A stretch of 33,275 bases of DNA from CADCTB01 sp035494015 (GCA_035494015.1 DATJHJ010000118.1:1-33275); one strand, 5' to 3'. Positions 8,425-16,476 are shown, numbered from the stretch's first letter. Numbers and translations: made by a program. The notes: a model not told the origin generated them from the letters alone.

Positions 8425-11400
8425 GTGGAGCTGCGGATCCTGGGGCCGCTCGAGGTGGAAGACGGCGGGCGTCGCCTCGACCTCGGCCGGCCCAAGCAGC
8501 GAGCCCTGCTGGCCCTGCTCGTCGTCCACGCCGGCGAGGTGGTGTCGGCGGACCGGCTGGTCGAGGAGCTGTGGGCCGGCCGTCCGCCGGAGGACGCGGC
8601 CGCCGCCCTCCAGGTCCAGGTGTCGCGGCTGCGCCGGGCCCTGGCCGCGGGGGAGGGAGCGGCGGCCACGATCGAGAGCCGGCGGCCCGGCTACGTCCTC
8701 CACGTCGGATCCGGCCACGTCGACGCCCAGCGGTTCGAGACCCTCCTGGCCCAGGGCCGCGACCTGCTGGCCCGGGGCGTCCCGGACCGGGCGGCGGCCG
8801 CCCTCGACCAGGCCCTGGCCCTGTGGCGGGGCCCGGCGCTGGTCGAGTTCGCCGATCAGCCCTTCGCCATGTCCGAGGCGGCCAGGTTGGAGGAGCTGCG
8901 CCTGGTCGCCCAGGAGGAGCGGGTCGAGGCCGAACTGGCCCTCGGCCACCACGCCGCCCTGGCCGGCTCGCTCCGGCAGCTCGTCGACGAGCACCCGCTC
9001 AGGGAGCGCCTCTGGGGCCAGTTGATGGTCGCCCTCTACCGCTGCGGCCGCCAGGCCGAGGCGCTGCGGGCCTACGCCGAGTTGCGTCGCCAACTGGGTG
9101 AGGAGCTGGGCATCGACCCCGCTCCCGCCCTCCAGCGCCTCGAAGAGGCGGTCCTGCTTCAGGCCCCCGAGCTCGACTGGTCCCCCCGATCGGCGGCGGC
9201 CGCCGGCCCGTCGCCGTTGGTCGCCCCCGCCGCCGCGCCCTTCCCCCTGAGCGCCGAAGATGGGGGGTCCCCGTTCGTGGGCCGGACGGGCCAGCTCGAG
9301 GATCTCATGGCCGAGTGGCGGGCGGCCCGGGACGGCGGGCCCCGCCTGGCCCTGCTGGCCGGCGAGCCCGGAGTCGGCAAGACCCGCCTGGCCATGGAGC
9401 TGGCCCGGGCCGCCCACGGCGAGGGCGCCGCGGTCCTGCTCGGCCACTGCGACGAGGAGCTGGCCGTCCCGTACCAACCCTTCGCCGAGGCGCTGGGCCG
9501 GGTGCTCCCCGGGCTGGCCCCCGAGCAGCTGGACGCCTGCGTGGGCGGGCGGGGCGGCGAGCTGGTCCGGCTGGTGCCCGAGCTGGCCGACCTGGCCCCC
9601 GGGCTCCCGGACCCGGTGGCGTCGGACCCCGAGACCGAGCGCTACCGCCTGTTCGAGGCGGTGACCCGGACGCTGGCCGCCCTGGCTCGCGACCGGCCGG
9701 TCGTCCTCCTGCTCGACGACCTGCACTGGGCGGCCCGACCGACGCTGCTCCTGCTGCGCCACCTGGTGCTGCGGGCCGAGGCCATGCCGCTGCTGGCCGT
9801 CGGGACCTACCGGGACACCGAGCGGTCCGAGGCTGGTCCGGGCCTCGACCTGGTCGGCGCCCTCGGGCTGCCGCCGGCGAAGGTCCGCCACCTGGCCCTG
9901 TCCGGCCTGGACGCCGGGGCGGTGCGGGAGCTGATCGTGGCCGCCACCAGCCAGCCGCTGAGCGACAGCCAGGTCGACCTGGTGCGCTCGATCCACGAGG
10001 GCACCGGCGGCAACCCCTTCTTCGTCGGCGAGGTCGTGCGCAACCTGGCCGACACCGGCGGTCCGGCGGCGTCGTGGTCCCTGGAAGCCACAGGGGTCCC
10101 CGACGGGGTCCGCAGCGTGGTCCAGCGCCGGGTCTCCCGCCTGTCCGAGGATGCCGGCCGCCTCCTGCTGGTCGCCTCGGTGATCGGGGGCCACTACCAC
10201 CTGTCGGTGCTCGAGGTGGCCGCCGCCGTGGACGAGGACGCCCTGCTGGCCGGCCTGGAAGAGGCCCTCGCCGCCGGCCTGGTCTCCGAGGCGCCCGGGT
10301 CGTCCCTGCGCCAGCGGTTCACCCACGCCCTGGTGCGGGCGACCCTCTACGACAGCCTCTCTTCCGCCCGCCGGGCCCGCCTGCACCGGGCGGTGGGCGA
10401 GGCCATCGAGCGGGTCTTCGCCGGTCGGCTCGACGACCACCTGCCCGAGCTGGCCCACCACTTCGTGGCCGCCGCCGAGCTGGGCGAGACCGACAAGGCG
10501 GTCCGCTACTCGACGCTGGCCGGCGACCGGGCCCTGGACCTCCTGGCCCACGACGAGGCGGTCCGCCACTACCGCAGCGCCCTCGGCCTGCTCCCCCCCG
10601 GCGACACCGCGGCCCGCGCCGACCTCCTCATGGCCCTGGGCGAGGCCGAGAAGCGCAGCGGCGACCCCGCCCACCGCCGGACCCTGCTCGACGCCGCCCA
10701 GGTCGCCGGCGCCCTCGGCGACCCCCAGCGGATGGCCCGGGCCGCGGTGGCCAACAGCCGGGGCTTCTGGAGCGCGACCTACAGCGTGGACGGCGAGCGG
10801 GTCTCCGCCCTGGAGGCCGCCCTTGCCGCCTTGCCGCCGGAGGACGACCGGCTCCGGGCCTGCGTCCTGGCCAACCTGGCCGTCGAGCTCGTGTACGCCG
10901 GTGACGCCCACGCCGTGCGCCAGCGCAGCGACGAGGCCCTGGCCATCGCCCGCCGCCTGGGCGACCTGCCCACGCTGGCCGCCGTGCTCATCCCCCGCTA
11001 CAACACGCTACGCGGCGACCCCGGCACCCTGCCCGAGCGCCTGGCCAACACCGCCGAGCTGCTGGCCGTGGCCGAGGCGCTGCCCGACCCGTCGCTGCGC
11101 TGCCAGGGGTGGGGCTGGCGGGCCATGGCGGCCATGGAGGCGGCCGACGCCGAGGAGGCGGCCCGCTGCTTCCGCGCCTTCGAGCGGCTGTCCACCGAGC
11201 TGCGCCAGCCGACGACCCGCTGGTTCACGACCTACCTGCGCGCCGGCCGGTCCCTCCTGGCCGGCCGGCTCGACGAAGCCGAGCAGCTCTCCGGAGAGGC
11301 GTTCCGCCTCGGGCGGGCCGCCGGCCATGCCGACGCCGAGCTTTTCTTCTCGTGCCAACGCATCCAGCTGGCCTTCGAGCGGGGCGCCCTGGACCGGTGG

Positions 11401-11970
11401 GAGCGACCCCTTCGCGTGGCCTTGGCCCGCCACCCGGAGTCGCGGTGGTTCCTGCGGTCGTGGCAGGCCCTGGCCTTCTGCGAGGTCGACCGGCCGGAGG
11501 AGGCCCGGCCGATCTTCGACGAGCTGGCGGCCAAGGACTTCGCCGACCATCCCTTCGAGCCGACCTGGCTCCACGTCATGGCCAACTGCGCCGCGGTATG
11601 CGCCCGGCTGGGCGATCGGGACCGGGCTCGGCTCCTCACCGAGCTCCTGGCCCCCTACGACGGCCAGTTCGTGACCATCTCGTCGCTGGCCTACTCGGGG
11701 GCCGTCGGCCACTACCTCGGCCTGCTGGCTGCCACCCTGGGCGACCACCGGGCCGCCGTCGACCATTTCGCCGCCGCCGCCGAGGTGCACGAGCGGATGG
11801 GCGCCCCCACCTGGCTGGCCCGCACCCGGGTGGCGTGGGCCGCCTGCCTGTTGGACCAGGGAGCGGTTGGGGGACGCGAGCAAGCCGGCGCGATGGTCGC
11901 CGCCGCCCGGGAGACGGCCGCCGCCCTGGGGTTGGGTGCCGTCGCCGGCCGGGCCGCCGCGCTCGGCTGA
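8425..11970 (+). CDS. Large BTAD (SARP/AfsR-like) transcriptional regulator with AAA ATPase and TPR-like region
   Basis: The 1181-residue regulator starts with an OmpR-like winged helix (about 1-95, ending RRPGYVLHV) and a bacterial transcriptional activator domain (about 100-245, with LALWRGPAL, YRCGRQAEALRAYAELR and LGEELGIDPAPALQ). A linker leads to an AAA/STAND ATPase with Walker A GEPGVGKTR near residue 315 and Walker B VVLLLDDLHWA near 430. The C-terminal 500 residues are helical and TPR-like. No C-terminal LuxR helix-turn-helix is seen, so DNA contact would be through the N-terminus. AfsR/DnrI-type proteins activate secondary metabolism or stress genes; the target here is unknown, and the divergent FNR-type gene is one candidate. 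The GTG at 8425 begins VELRILGPLEV, the expected N-terminus of the family. Confidence 0.92.
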   Translation: MELRILGPLEVEDGGRRLDLGRPKQRALLALLVVHAGEVVSADRLVEELWAGRPPEDAAAALQVQVSRLRRALAAGEGAAATIESRRPGYVLHVGSGHVDAQRFETLLAQGRDLLARGVPDRAAAALDQALALWRGPALVEFADQPFAMSEAARLEELRLVAQEERVEAELALGHHAALAGSLRQLVDEHPLRERLWGQLMVALYRCGRQAEALRAYAELRRQLGEELGIDPAPALQRLEEAVLLQAPELDWSPRSAAAAGPSPLVAPAAAPFPLSAEDGGSPFVGRTGQLEDLMAEWRAARDGGPRLALLAGEPGVGKTRLAMELARAAHGEGAAVLLGHCDEELAVPYQPFAEALGRVLPGLAPEQLDACVGGRGGELVRLVPELADLAPGLPDPVASDPETERYRLFEAVTRTLAALARDRPVVLLLDDLHWAARPTLLLLRHLVLRAEAMPLLAVGTYRDTERSEAGPGLDLVGALGLPPAKVRHLALSGLDAGAVRELIVAATSQPLSDSQVDLVRSIHEGTGGNPFFVGEVVRNLADTGGPAASWSLEATGVPDGVRSVVQRRVSRLSEDAGRLLLVASVIGGHYHLSVLEVAAAVDEDALLAGLEEALAAGLVSEAPGSSLRQRFTHALVRATLYDSLSSARRARLHRAVGEAIERVFAGRLDDHLPELAHHFVAAAELGETDKAVRYSTLAGDRALDLLAHDEAVRHYRSALGLLPPGDTAARADLLMALGEAEKRSGDPAHRRTLLDAAQVAGALGDPQRMARAAVANSRGFWSATYSVDGERVSALEAALAALPPEDDRLRACVLANLAVELVYAGDAHAVRQRSDEALAIARRLGDLPTLAAVLIPRYNTLRGDPGTLPERLANTAELLAVAEALPDPSLRCQGWGWRAMAAMEAADAEEAARCFRAFERLSTELRQPTTRWFTTYLRAGRSLLAGRLDEAEQLSGEAFRLGRAAGHADAELFFSCQRIQLAFERGALDRWERPLRVALARHPESRWFLRSWQALAFCEVDRPEEARPIFDELAAKDFADHPFEPTWLHVMANCAAVCARLGDRDRARLLTELLAPYDGQFVTISSLAYSGAVGHYLGLLAATLGDHRAAVDHFAAAAEVHERMGAPTWLARTRVAWAACLLDQGAVGGREQAGAMVAAARETAAALGLGAVAGRAAALG

Positions 11971-11973
11971 CGC

Positions 11974-12549
11974 TCAGCGCAGGCGGCGGGGCGGGGGCTC
12001 GGCCAGGCGCAGGTGGAGATTGGTGCGCAGCTCGCCGAGCTCCAGGGCGGCGCGGAACCGGGGCACGGCGTGCTCCTCGACCCGCCGGCGCAGGGCGGCC
12101 ACGTCGGCGTCGTCGGCGACATCGACGGTGACGGCGACCTCGGGGGCCGGGTGGTCGGCCACCATCCGGGCCCGGGCGCCCCGGACTCCCGGATAGCCCT
12201 CGATGTCGGCGGCCAGGGCGGCGGTGGCGCCGGAGGCGACCAGCTCGGTGCGCCCGGGGCCGTCGGCCCGCACCCGGAGCCGGGCCACGCCGGTCGGGGT
12301 GAGCTGGGCCAGGAGCCAGCGCAGGCCGAGCCAGGCCACGAGGACGGCCGCCATGGCGGCCACGGGCCAGAACCAGCCGGCGTTGCGGGCGACGAAGGCG
12401 CGGACGTCGTCGGTCAGCACCGGGTCGTGGGCCCGGGCGTCGCCGAAGGCGCCGTACCCGCGGGCCAGGCCGTAGGCGCCGACCGCCACGAGGGCGACCC
12501 CGAGCAGGGTCAGGACGGCGCCGTTGAGCCGGTCGGCCCCGCGCCTCAC
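11974..12549 (-). CDS. amaP: AmaP-like alkaline-shock membrane anchor protein
   Basis: The 191-residue protein has two hydrophobic helices (GAVLTLLGVALVAVGAYGLA and WFWPVAAMAAVLVAWLGLRW) followed by a cytoplasmic domain of alternating strands and helices. This matches AmaP, which tethers Asp23 to the membrane in Staphylococcus. It is the last gene of the minus-strand alkaline-shock operon; its GTG overlaps the stop of the DUF6286-like gene (GTGA), and its 3' end lies 3 bp from the end of the convergent BTAD gene. Family assignment rests on topology and operon context rather than strong motifs. Confidence 0.8.
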   Translation of the reverse strand: MRRGADRLNGAVLTLLGVALVAVGAYGLARGYGAFGDARAHDPVLTDDVRAFVARNAGWFWPVAAMAAVLVAWLGLRWLLAQLTPTGVARLRVRADGPGRTELVASGATAALAADIEGYPGVRGARARMVADHPAPEVAVTVDVADDADVAALRRRVEEHAVPRFRAALELGELRTNLHLRLAEPPPRRLR

Positions 12550-13070
12550 CGGTCGCCCCTGGCGTTGACCTTGACCCGGGCCGCCGGGGGGCGGGCCAGG
12601 CCGAGGGCGCCGAGCCGGCGGTCGAGGGCGGCCTGGACCCGGGCGGGCAGGTCGCCCTCCTGGCGGCGGTTGGTGGTGGCCACGACGTCGGCCTTCTCGG
12701 CCGCCACCCGGGCCCTGGCCCCGGCCACGCCGTCGACCCGGTTGGCCTCGCGGACCAAGGCCTTCTCCAGGCTCCGCCGGTTCACGTCCGCCGGTACCGC
12801 GGCCGGGGTCAAGGGGAGGGCGACCGGTCGGCGCCGAGCGAGTTGGAGCAGCAGCAGGGCCACGCCGGCCACCACCAGGCCGATGAAGATCCACCGCGGC
12901 GGCGCCGCGTCCCAGGCCCGGGTGCGGGCGCTCCGGTACCACTCGTCGTGGGGCAGCACCCACGGGGAACGGTCGAAGCCGGCCACCACGATCTCCACGG
13001 CCACCAGGAGGCCGCCGACCAGCAGGGCGAGGGCGAGGACGGCGGCGAGCACCCGGTTGACGATCCGCAT
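12546..13070 (-). CDS. DUF6286-like membrane protein of the Asp23 operon
   Basis: This 174-residue protein has a hydrophobic helix at residues 4-28 and a second near 65-85 (WIFIGLVVAGVALLLLQLARR). A basic, Ala/Arg-rich cytoplasmic domain follows that includes SLEKALVREANRVDGVAGARARV. The arrangement fits the DUF6286 proteins found beside Asp23 genes in actinobacteria. The ATG at 13070 is supported by AGGAG five bases upstream. It lies between the second Asp23 gene and amaP and overlaps the latter. Its role is unknown beyond association with the envelope stress complex. Confidence 0.78.
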   Translation of the reverse strand: MRIVNRVLAAVLALALLVGGLLVAVEIVVAGFDRSPWVLPHDEWYRSARTRAWDAAPPRWIFIGLVVAGVALLLLQLARRRPVALPLTPAAVPADVNRRSLEKALVREANRVDGVAGARARVAAEKADVVATTNRRQEGDLPARVQAALDRRLGALGLARPPAARVKVNARGDR

Positions 13071-13078
13071 CGGCGCTC

Positions 13079-13516
13079 CTACTCGACCCGGCGCCGGCCC
13101 CGGTGGGCGGGCGGGACCAGGGCGGGGACGACGATGTTGACCTCCGTGGCCCGCAGGCCGCACAGCTCGCCCAGCCGGCGGGTCACCTGGTCCCGCACCC
13201 GGTTGGTCACCGCCGCCACCGGCTCCGGATAGAGCACGTTGACCGTCAGGTCGACGGTGACCGTCTCCGCCCGCACGTCGGCGGCCGCCCGCGCCGGCGG
13301 CGGGCCACTGCCGACCGACCACGGCAGGAGCCGGGACAGGCCGGTCTCGACCACCCCGCCCACACCATCGACCTCGGACGCGGCCCGGCTGGCGATCTTC
13401 TCGACCACCGCCGGGGCGATGATGGTCTCGCCCCGGGGGGTGACCAGGGCGGCGCGCGGCAGGTCGGCGGTCGGCGCGGGTGGGTCGACGGTGAACGGGG
13501 CGGTCGTCGCCGTCAC
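13079..13516 (-). CDS. Asp23/Gls24 family envelope stress protein (copy 2)
   Basis: The 145-residue cytoplasmic protein has the Asp23/Gls24 core. It shows LVTPRGETIIAPAVVEKIASRAASEVDGV, then VDLTVNVLYPEPVAAVTNRVRDQVTRRL and a final GLRATEVNIVV strand. Family members form membrane-associated networks that respond to cell-wall stress. The N-terminal 25 residues are a Pro/Ala-rich extension. The GTG start overlaps the stop of the DUF2273-like gene (GTGA). The other Asp23 protein of this operon shares the AxxVVEKIA and TEVNV motifs, so the two probably arose by duplication. Confidence 0.9.
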   Translation of the reverse strand: MTATTAPFTVDPPAPTADLPRAALVTPRGETIIAPAVVEKIASRAASEVDGVGGVVETGLSRLLPWSVGSGPPPARAAADVRAETVTVDLTVNVLYPEPVAAVTNRVRDQVTRRLGELCGLRATEVNIVVPALVPPAHRGRRRVE

Positions 13517-13698
13517 CTGCGGTTCCGGTTGGCCCCGCCCAGGTACGGCGTCAGGTCGATCTCGCCCTGGACCACCTTCATGACCAGGTAGCCGACGGCG
13601 CCACAGAAGGCGACGATGAGCATGGAGCCGAAGCCGTCGAAGGCCAGGGCCAAGCCGAGGATCAGGCCGACGAAGAGCCCGACGACGGTGGGTTGCAT
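13513..13698 (-). CDS. DUF2273-like small membrane protein
   Basis: The 61-residue protein is almost entirely hydrophobic, with two closely spaced helices (about 5-22 and 24-43), then VVQGEIDLTPYLGG and a basic end. DUF2273 proteins of this size accompany Asp23 genes in many Gram-positive bacteria and probably act as a second membrane anchor. The ATG at 13698 has GAGGAGG ahead of it. It is translationally coupled to the downstream Asp23 gene. Confidence 0.82.
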   Translation of the reverse strand: MQPTVVGLFVGLILGLALAFDGFGSMLIVAFCGAVGYLVMKVVQGEIDLTPYLGGANRNRR

Positions 13699-13710
13699 GG
13701 TGCCTCCTCG

Positions 13711-13962
13711 TTAGATGAGCGAGCGGGTGGGGCGACGGCGGCGGAGCCGGGCCAGCAGCCGGGGCCGGCGATGGAAGACGACCTCGGCGCCGGCAGGCGG
13801 TGCCGCTCCGGTCAGCCGGTGGTAGGCGTCGACCCCGGCATGGAAGGTGGCGGCGTCGCCCCCCCGGTCGGGGTGGTGGCGCCGGGCGTAGCGGCGGAAG
13901 GCGGCGGCCACCTCGTGCTTTGGGGCGCCGACCCGGACGCCGAGCACCTCATGAGGCGGCAC
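13711..13962 (-). CDS. Minimal J-domain (DnaJ-like) protein
   Basis: The 83-residue protein consists of little more than a J domain: HEVLGVRVGAPKHEVAAAFRRYA, then the diagnostic HPD tripeptide at residues 30-32 followed by RGGD, and a third helix DAATFHAGVDAYHRLTG. J domains stimulate Hsp70 ATPase. No Gly/Phe region, zinc centre or substrate domain follows; the tail is Arg-rich (LLARLRRRRPTRS) and could bind membrane or nucleic acid. The GTG at 13962 overlaps the 3' end of the upstream gene by 14 bp. Its position inside an Asp23 operon suggests Hsp70 recruitment to the envelope stress complex, which is inference. Confidence 0.85.
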   Translation of the reverse strand: MPPHEVLGVRVGAPKHEVAAAFRRYARRHHPDRGGDAATFHAGVDAYHRLTGAAPPAGAEVVFHRRPRLLARLRRRRPTRSLI

Positions 13963-14269
13963 GGCTGCCGGCCTCCTCGAGCGCGGCGACGGCGGGGTCG
14001 GCCGGCACCTCGATGTCGTCCACGAACACGGCGACCGGCCGACCGCCGGCATAAGGGGCGACGGCCGCCCGGACCACGTCGGCCACGCGGGGCAGGGGTG
14101 TCCCCCACCGGGCCACCAGGTGGACCTCGACCGTGCCGTCCATTTCCCGGACGCCGACGAGCCGTCGCCCGGGCAGGTAGGTGGCGATCTCGCCCAGCCG
14201 GCCCCCGGCCAGACCGGCGATCAGCGGGCAACCCAAGGCGGCGGCGGCGACCGCCTCGAGGTCGGCCAT
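13949..14269 (-). CDS. Short Asp23/Gls24-like protein
   Basis: The 106-residue protein has the strand-helix pattern of a diverged Asp23/Gls24 domain: PGRRLVGVREMDGTVEVHLVARWGTPLPRVADVVRAAV followed by a final PVAVFVDDIEV strand. The usual N-terminal AxxVVEKIA helix is replaced by an Ala-rich one (EAVAAAALGCPLIAGLAGG). Its ATG overlaps the stop of the first Asp23 gene (TGATG), and its 3' end overlaps the J-domain gene. It is probably a third subunit of the same complex. The family call is moderate because the motifs are weak. Confidence 0.7.
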   Translation of the reverse strand: MADLEAVAAAALGCPLIAGLAGGRLGEIATYLPGRRLVGVREMDGTVEVHLVARWGTPLPRVADVVRAAVAPYAGGRPVAVFVDDIEVPADPAVAALEEAGSRAAS

Positions 14270-14715
14270 CACTGCACGCGCGGGGCCTCGGGCGCGCTGC
14301 TGTCGTCGCCCAGGAACACGTCGTCGACCGAGACGTTGACCTCCGTCACCTGCAGGCCGGTCATCGCCTCCACCCGGGCGATGACGTTGTCCCGGACCGA
14401 CTGGGCGACGTCCGGGATGGAGACGCCGTACTCGACGACCAGGTCGATGTCGATGGCGGCCTGGCGCTCGCCGACCTCGACCCGGACCCCCTGGGTCACG
14501 CTCGGCCCGCTGCTCCCGACCGGGAGCTTCTCCTTGAGGGTCCCGAAGGCGCGGGCCGCCCCCCGGCCCATCTCGTGCACGCCGGAGATCTCCCGGGCGG
14601 CGACGCCGGCGATCTTCTCGACCACCGAGTCGGCGATGGACGTCCGCCCCTGCGCGGTCACCAACGAGTGGCCGTCCGTGGGCCGGAGATCGGTGGTGGC
14701 GGTCTGTTGGGCCAT
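14269..14715 (-). CDS. Asp23/Gls24 family envelope stress protein (copy 1, first gene of operon)
   Basis: The 148-residue protein is a standard Asp23/Gls24 member. It has ADSVVEKIAGVAAREISGVHEMGRG, a central AAIDIDLVVEYGVSIPDVAQSVRDNVIARVEAMTG, and the terminal VTEVNVSVDDVF strand. It is the first gene of a seven-gene minus-strand run: Asp23, short Asp23-like, J-domain, DUF2273, Asp23, DUF6286, AmaP. The ATG at 14715 has GAGGAGG upstream, directly preceded by a 20-bp near-palindrome. Homologues are induced by alkaline or cell-wall stress. Confidence 0.92.
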   Translation of the reverse strand: MAQQTATTDLRPTDGHSLVTAQGRTSIADSVVEKIAGVAAREISGVHEMGRGAARAFGTLKEKLPVGSSGPSVTQGVRVEVGERQAAIDIDLVVEYGVSIPDVAQSVRDNVIARVEAMTGLQVTEVNVSVDDVFLGDDSSAPEAPRVQ

Positions 14716-14727
14716 GGCGCCCTCCTC

Positions 14728-14747
14728 GTGTCGTGCCGGCGCGACAC
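14728..14747. promoter_or_regulatory. 20-bp near-perfect palindrome abutting the ribosome site of the Asp23 operon
   Basis: GTGTCGTGCCGGCGCGACAC reads almost identically on both strands, with one mismatched pair around a GCCGGC core. On the minus strand it directly precedes the GAGGAGG ribosome site (14727-14721) of the first Asp23 gene. It could be a repressor operator or, in the mRNA, a hairpin next to the ribosome site. Confidence 0.55.
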
Positions 14748-14839
14748 CCTCCTACCGCCGCCCGACGGCGAGGCAAACATGGCGGCGCGGCCACCGGCGG
14801 GAGCAGGCGGTCGGGGCCGTTGGCTAGGTTGGGCCCTGT

Positions 14840-16474
14840 ATGCCCCGTATCGACATTGAGCTCACCAGCTCGCGCCCCGACGGCACCTGGACCTGGCGCG
14901 CCGCCGGGGCCCGCCAGCCGAAGGGCGTGGTGGCTGCGTCCATCCTCCACGAGGGGGCCAAGGTCGGCGACGTGGTCAAGGCCGAGGCCGACTTCGACCT
15001 CGACGGGATCAACGTGACCTCCGTCATGGCTCCCAAGGCCAAGAAGGGCGGTCCCGAGCTGCTGCCCATCCTCGGGTCCGGTCGCGAGGAGGAGCTGGTG
15101 ACCCACAGCCCCCTGGCGCCCGAGCGCGAGGGGGGCGACCGGGGCCGGCGCGGCGACCGCGATCGGGGTGACCGCTTCGGCGGCGGCGGCGATCGCTTTG
15201 GCGGTGGTGGGGGACGCCCCGGGGGCCGGCCCGGCCCCGGCGGCGGTCGCCCGACCCCGGGTGGCCCGGGCACGACGCGCCCGCGGGCCAGCCAGGTGGG
15301 CAGCCCCGGCGAGGGGCCCCGACGGGACGCCGGCGCCGGGTCGGGGCCGCGCGAGCGGCCGCGGACCGAGCGCGGGCCCGGGGACCGGCCGCGGACCGAG
15401 CGGGGCCCCGGCGAGCGGCCGCGCCGCGACGGTCCCCCCGGGGAGCGCACCAGGCCCGATCGCCCCGCCGGCGAGCGCCGGAGCCAGGACCGGCCGGCGC
15501 GCGAGCGTCCGGCTCGGCCCCAGGCGCCGGCCGGTGCTCCGGGGCGGCCGCCGCGGCCGCCGGCCAAGCGGCTGCAGCCCGGCCGGGCCCACCGTGACGC
15601 GGCCCTGGCCGCCCTGTCGCCCGAGCAGCGGGCCATCGCCGAGCAGGTCCTGCGCGGCGGCCTCTCCGGCGTGCGCCAGGCGGTCGGCGAGCAGAACGCC
15701 CAAGCCCGGGCCGCCGGTGCCCCCGAGATCCGGCCCGAGGCCATCCTGGGCCTGGCCGAGGAGCTGCTCCCCGCCCTGCGGGCCGCCGAGTGGCGGGACC
15801 GGGCGGAAGCCGCCGCCGCCTCGGTGGACGAGATCAGCCTGCGCGACCTGCGCACCGTCGTCGCCGGCGCCGACGGTGCCGGGCGGGACGAGGAGAGCCG
15901 GGCCCTGGCCGCCCGGCTCCGGGAGGGCCTCGAGCGCCGCAGCGCGGCCGAGCGCCAGGAGTGGGTCGACGAGATCACGACCTGCCTGGCCGAGGGCCGC
16001 GTGGTTCGCGCCCTGCGGGTCAGCAGCCGCCCGCCCGAGCAGGGGCTCCGCCTCCCGCCCGAGCTGGCATCGGGGCTGAGCCAGGCCGCCGGTGACGCCA
16101 TGGGCCCCGACACCGCCCCCGACCGCTGGCTGGCCGTGCTCGAAGCCGTGCTGACCTCGCCCGTCCGCCGGGCCCTCACGCCGAAGGGGCTGCCCGCCGG
16201 GGTCGACGAGGCCGCGCGCACGACCATCCGCCAGGCCATCCCCAAGGTCCCGGCCCTCGGGCCCCTCCTCGGGGAGACGCCGCCCGGCCGCCTGGTCCCC
16301 CCGCCGCCGCCCCGCCGCCCCCCGGCCCCACCGGCCGCCGCCGCGCCGGCGGCCCCGCCCGCTCCCGCCCAGCCCGCCGCCGTCGAGCCCGCGCCGGTCC
16401 CGGCCGCCGACGCAGCGGAGCCGGCCCAGCCCGCCGTCGACCCCGGGCCCGTCGCCGAGGGCCCGCCGGGCTGA
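14840..16474 (+). CDS. Unrecognised protein: beta-rich N-domain, RGG/decapeptide-repeat linker, helical domain
   Basis: I do not recognise this 544-residue protein. Residues 1-66 are strand-rich (IDIELTSSR, TWTWRAAGA, GVVAASILHEGAKVGDVVKAEADF) and resemble a small OB- or TRAM-like barrel. Residues about 95-250 are disordered and very rich in Gly, Arg, Pro and Asp, with DRFGGGG twice and then six decapeptide repeats (ERPRTERGPG type, residues 172-231). Residues about 250-475 are helical (EQRAIAEQVLRGG, WVDEITTCLAEGRVVRAL, PDRWLAVLEAVLTSPVRRAL), and the rest is a Pro/Ala tail. The combination suggests RNA binding, but that is inference. TAGGTT at 14825-14830 is a possible -10 placing the transcript start very near the ATG; no ribosome site is seen. 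It diverges from the Asp23 operon. Confidence 0.85.
   Translation: MPRIDIELTSSRPDGTWTWRAAGARQPKGVVAASILHEGAKVGDVVKAEADFDLDGINVTSVMAPKAKKGGPELLPILGSGREEELVTHSPLAPEREGGDRGRRGDRDRGDRFGGGGDRFGGGGGRPGGRPGPGGGRPTPGGPGTTRPRASQVGSPGEGPRRDAGAGSGPRERPRTERGPGDRPRTERGPGERPRRDGPPGERTRPDRPAGERRSQDRPARERPARPQAPAGAPGRPPRPPAKRLQPGRAHRDAALAALSPEQRAIAEQVLRGGLSGVRQAVGEQNAQARAAGAPEIRPEAILGLAEELLPALRAAEWRDRAEAAAASVDEISLRDLRTVVAGADGAGRDEESRALAARLREGLERRSAAERQEWVDEITTCLAEGRVVRALRVSSRPPEQGLRLPPELASGLSQAAGDAMGPDTAPDRWLAVLEAVLTSPVRRALTPKGLPAGVDEAARTTIRQAIPKVPALGPLLGETPPGRLVPPPPPRRPPAPPAAAAPAAPPAPAQPAAVEPAPVPAADAAEPAQPAVDPGPVAEGPPG
15353..15532 (+). repeat. Six in-frame 30-bp repeats encoding decapeptides
   Basis: The coding sequence repeats with an exact 30-bp period. 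The first two units are nearly identical (ERPRTERGPG, DRPRTERGPG); later units decay (ERPRRDGPPG, ERTRPDRPAG, ERRSQDRPAR, ERPARPQAPA). The shared DNA core GCGGACCGAGCG occurs in the first two copies. It lies in the disordered linker of the unknown protein. Confidence 0.85.
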
Positions 16475-16476
16475 GC

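Noticed and set aside
8353..10911. Minus-strand extension of the reductase frame over the BTAD gene
   Set aside because: The frame stays open by chance; the AGAGGAG site and conserved domain place the true start at 8352.
15181..15260. GGCGG-rich simple repeat as a non-coding repeat or CRISPR-like array
   Set aside because: It is in-frame low-complexity coding DNA (DRFGGGG and Gly/Pro/Arg runs) of the unknown protein, with no spacers.
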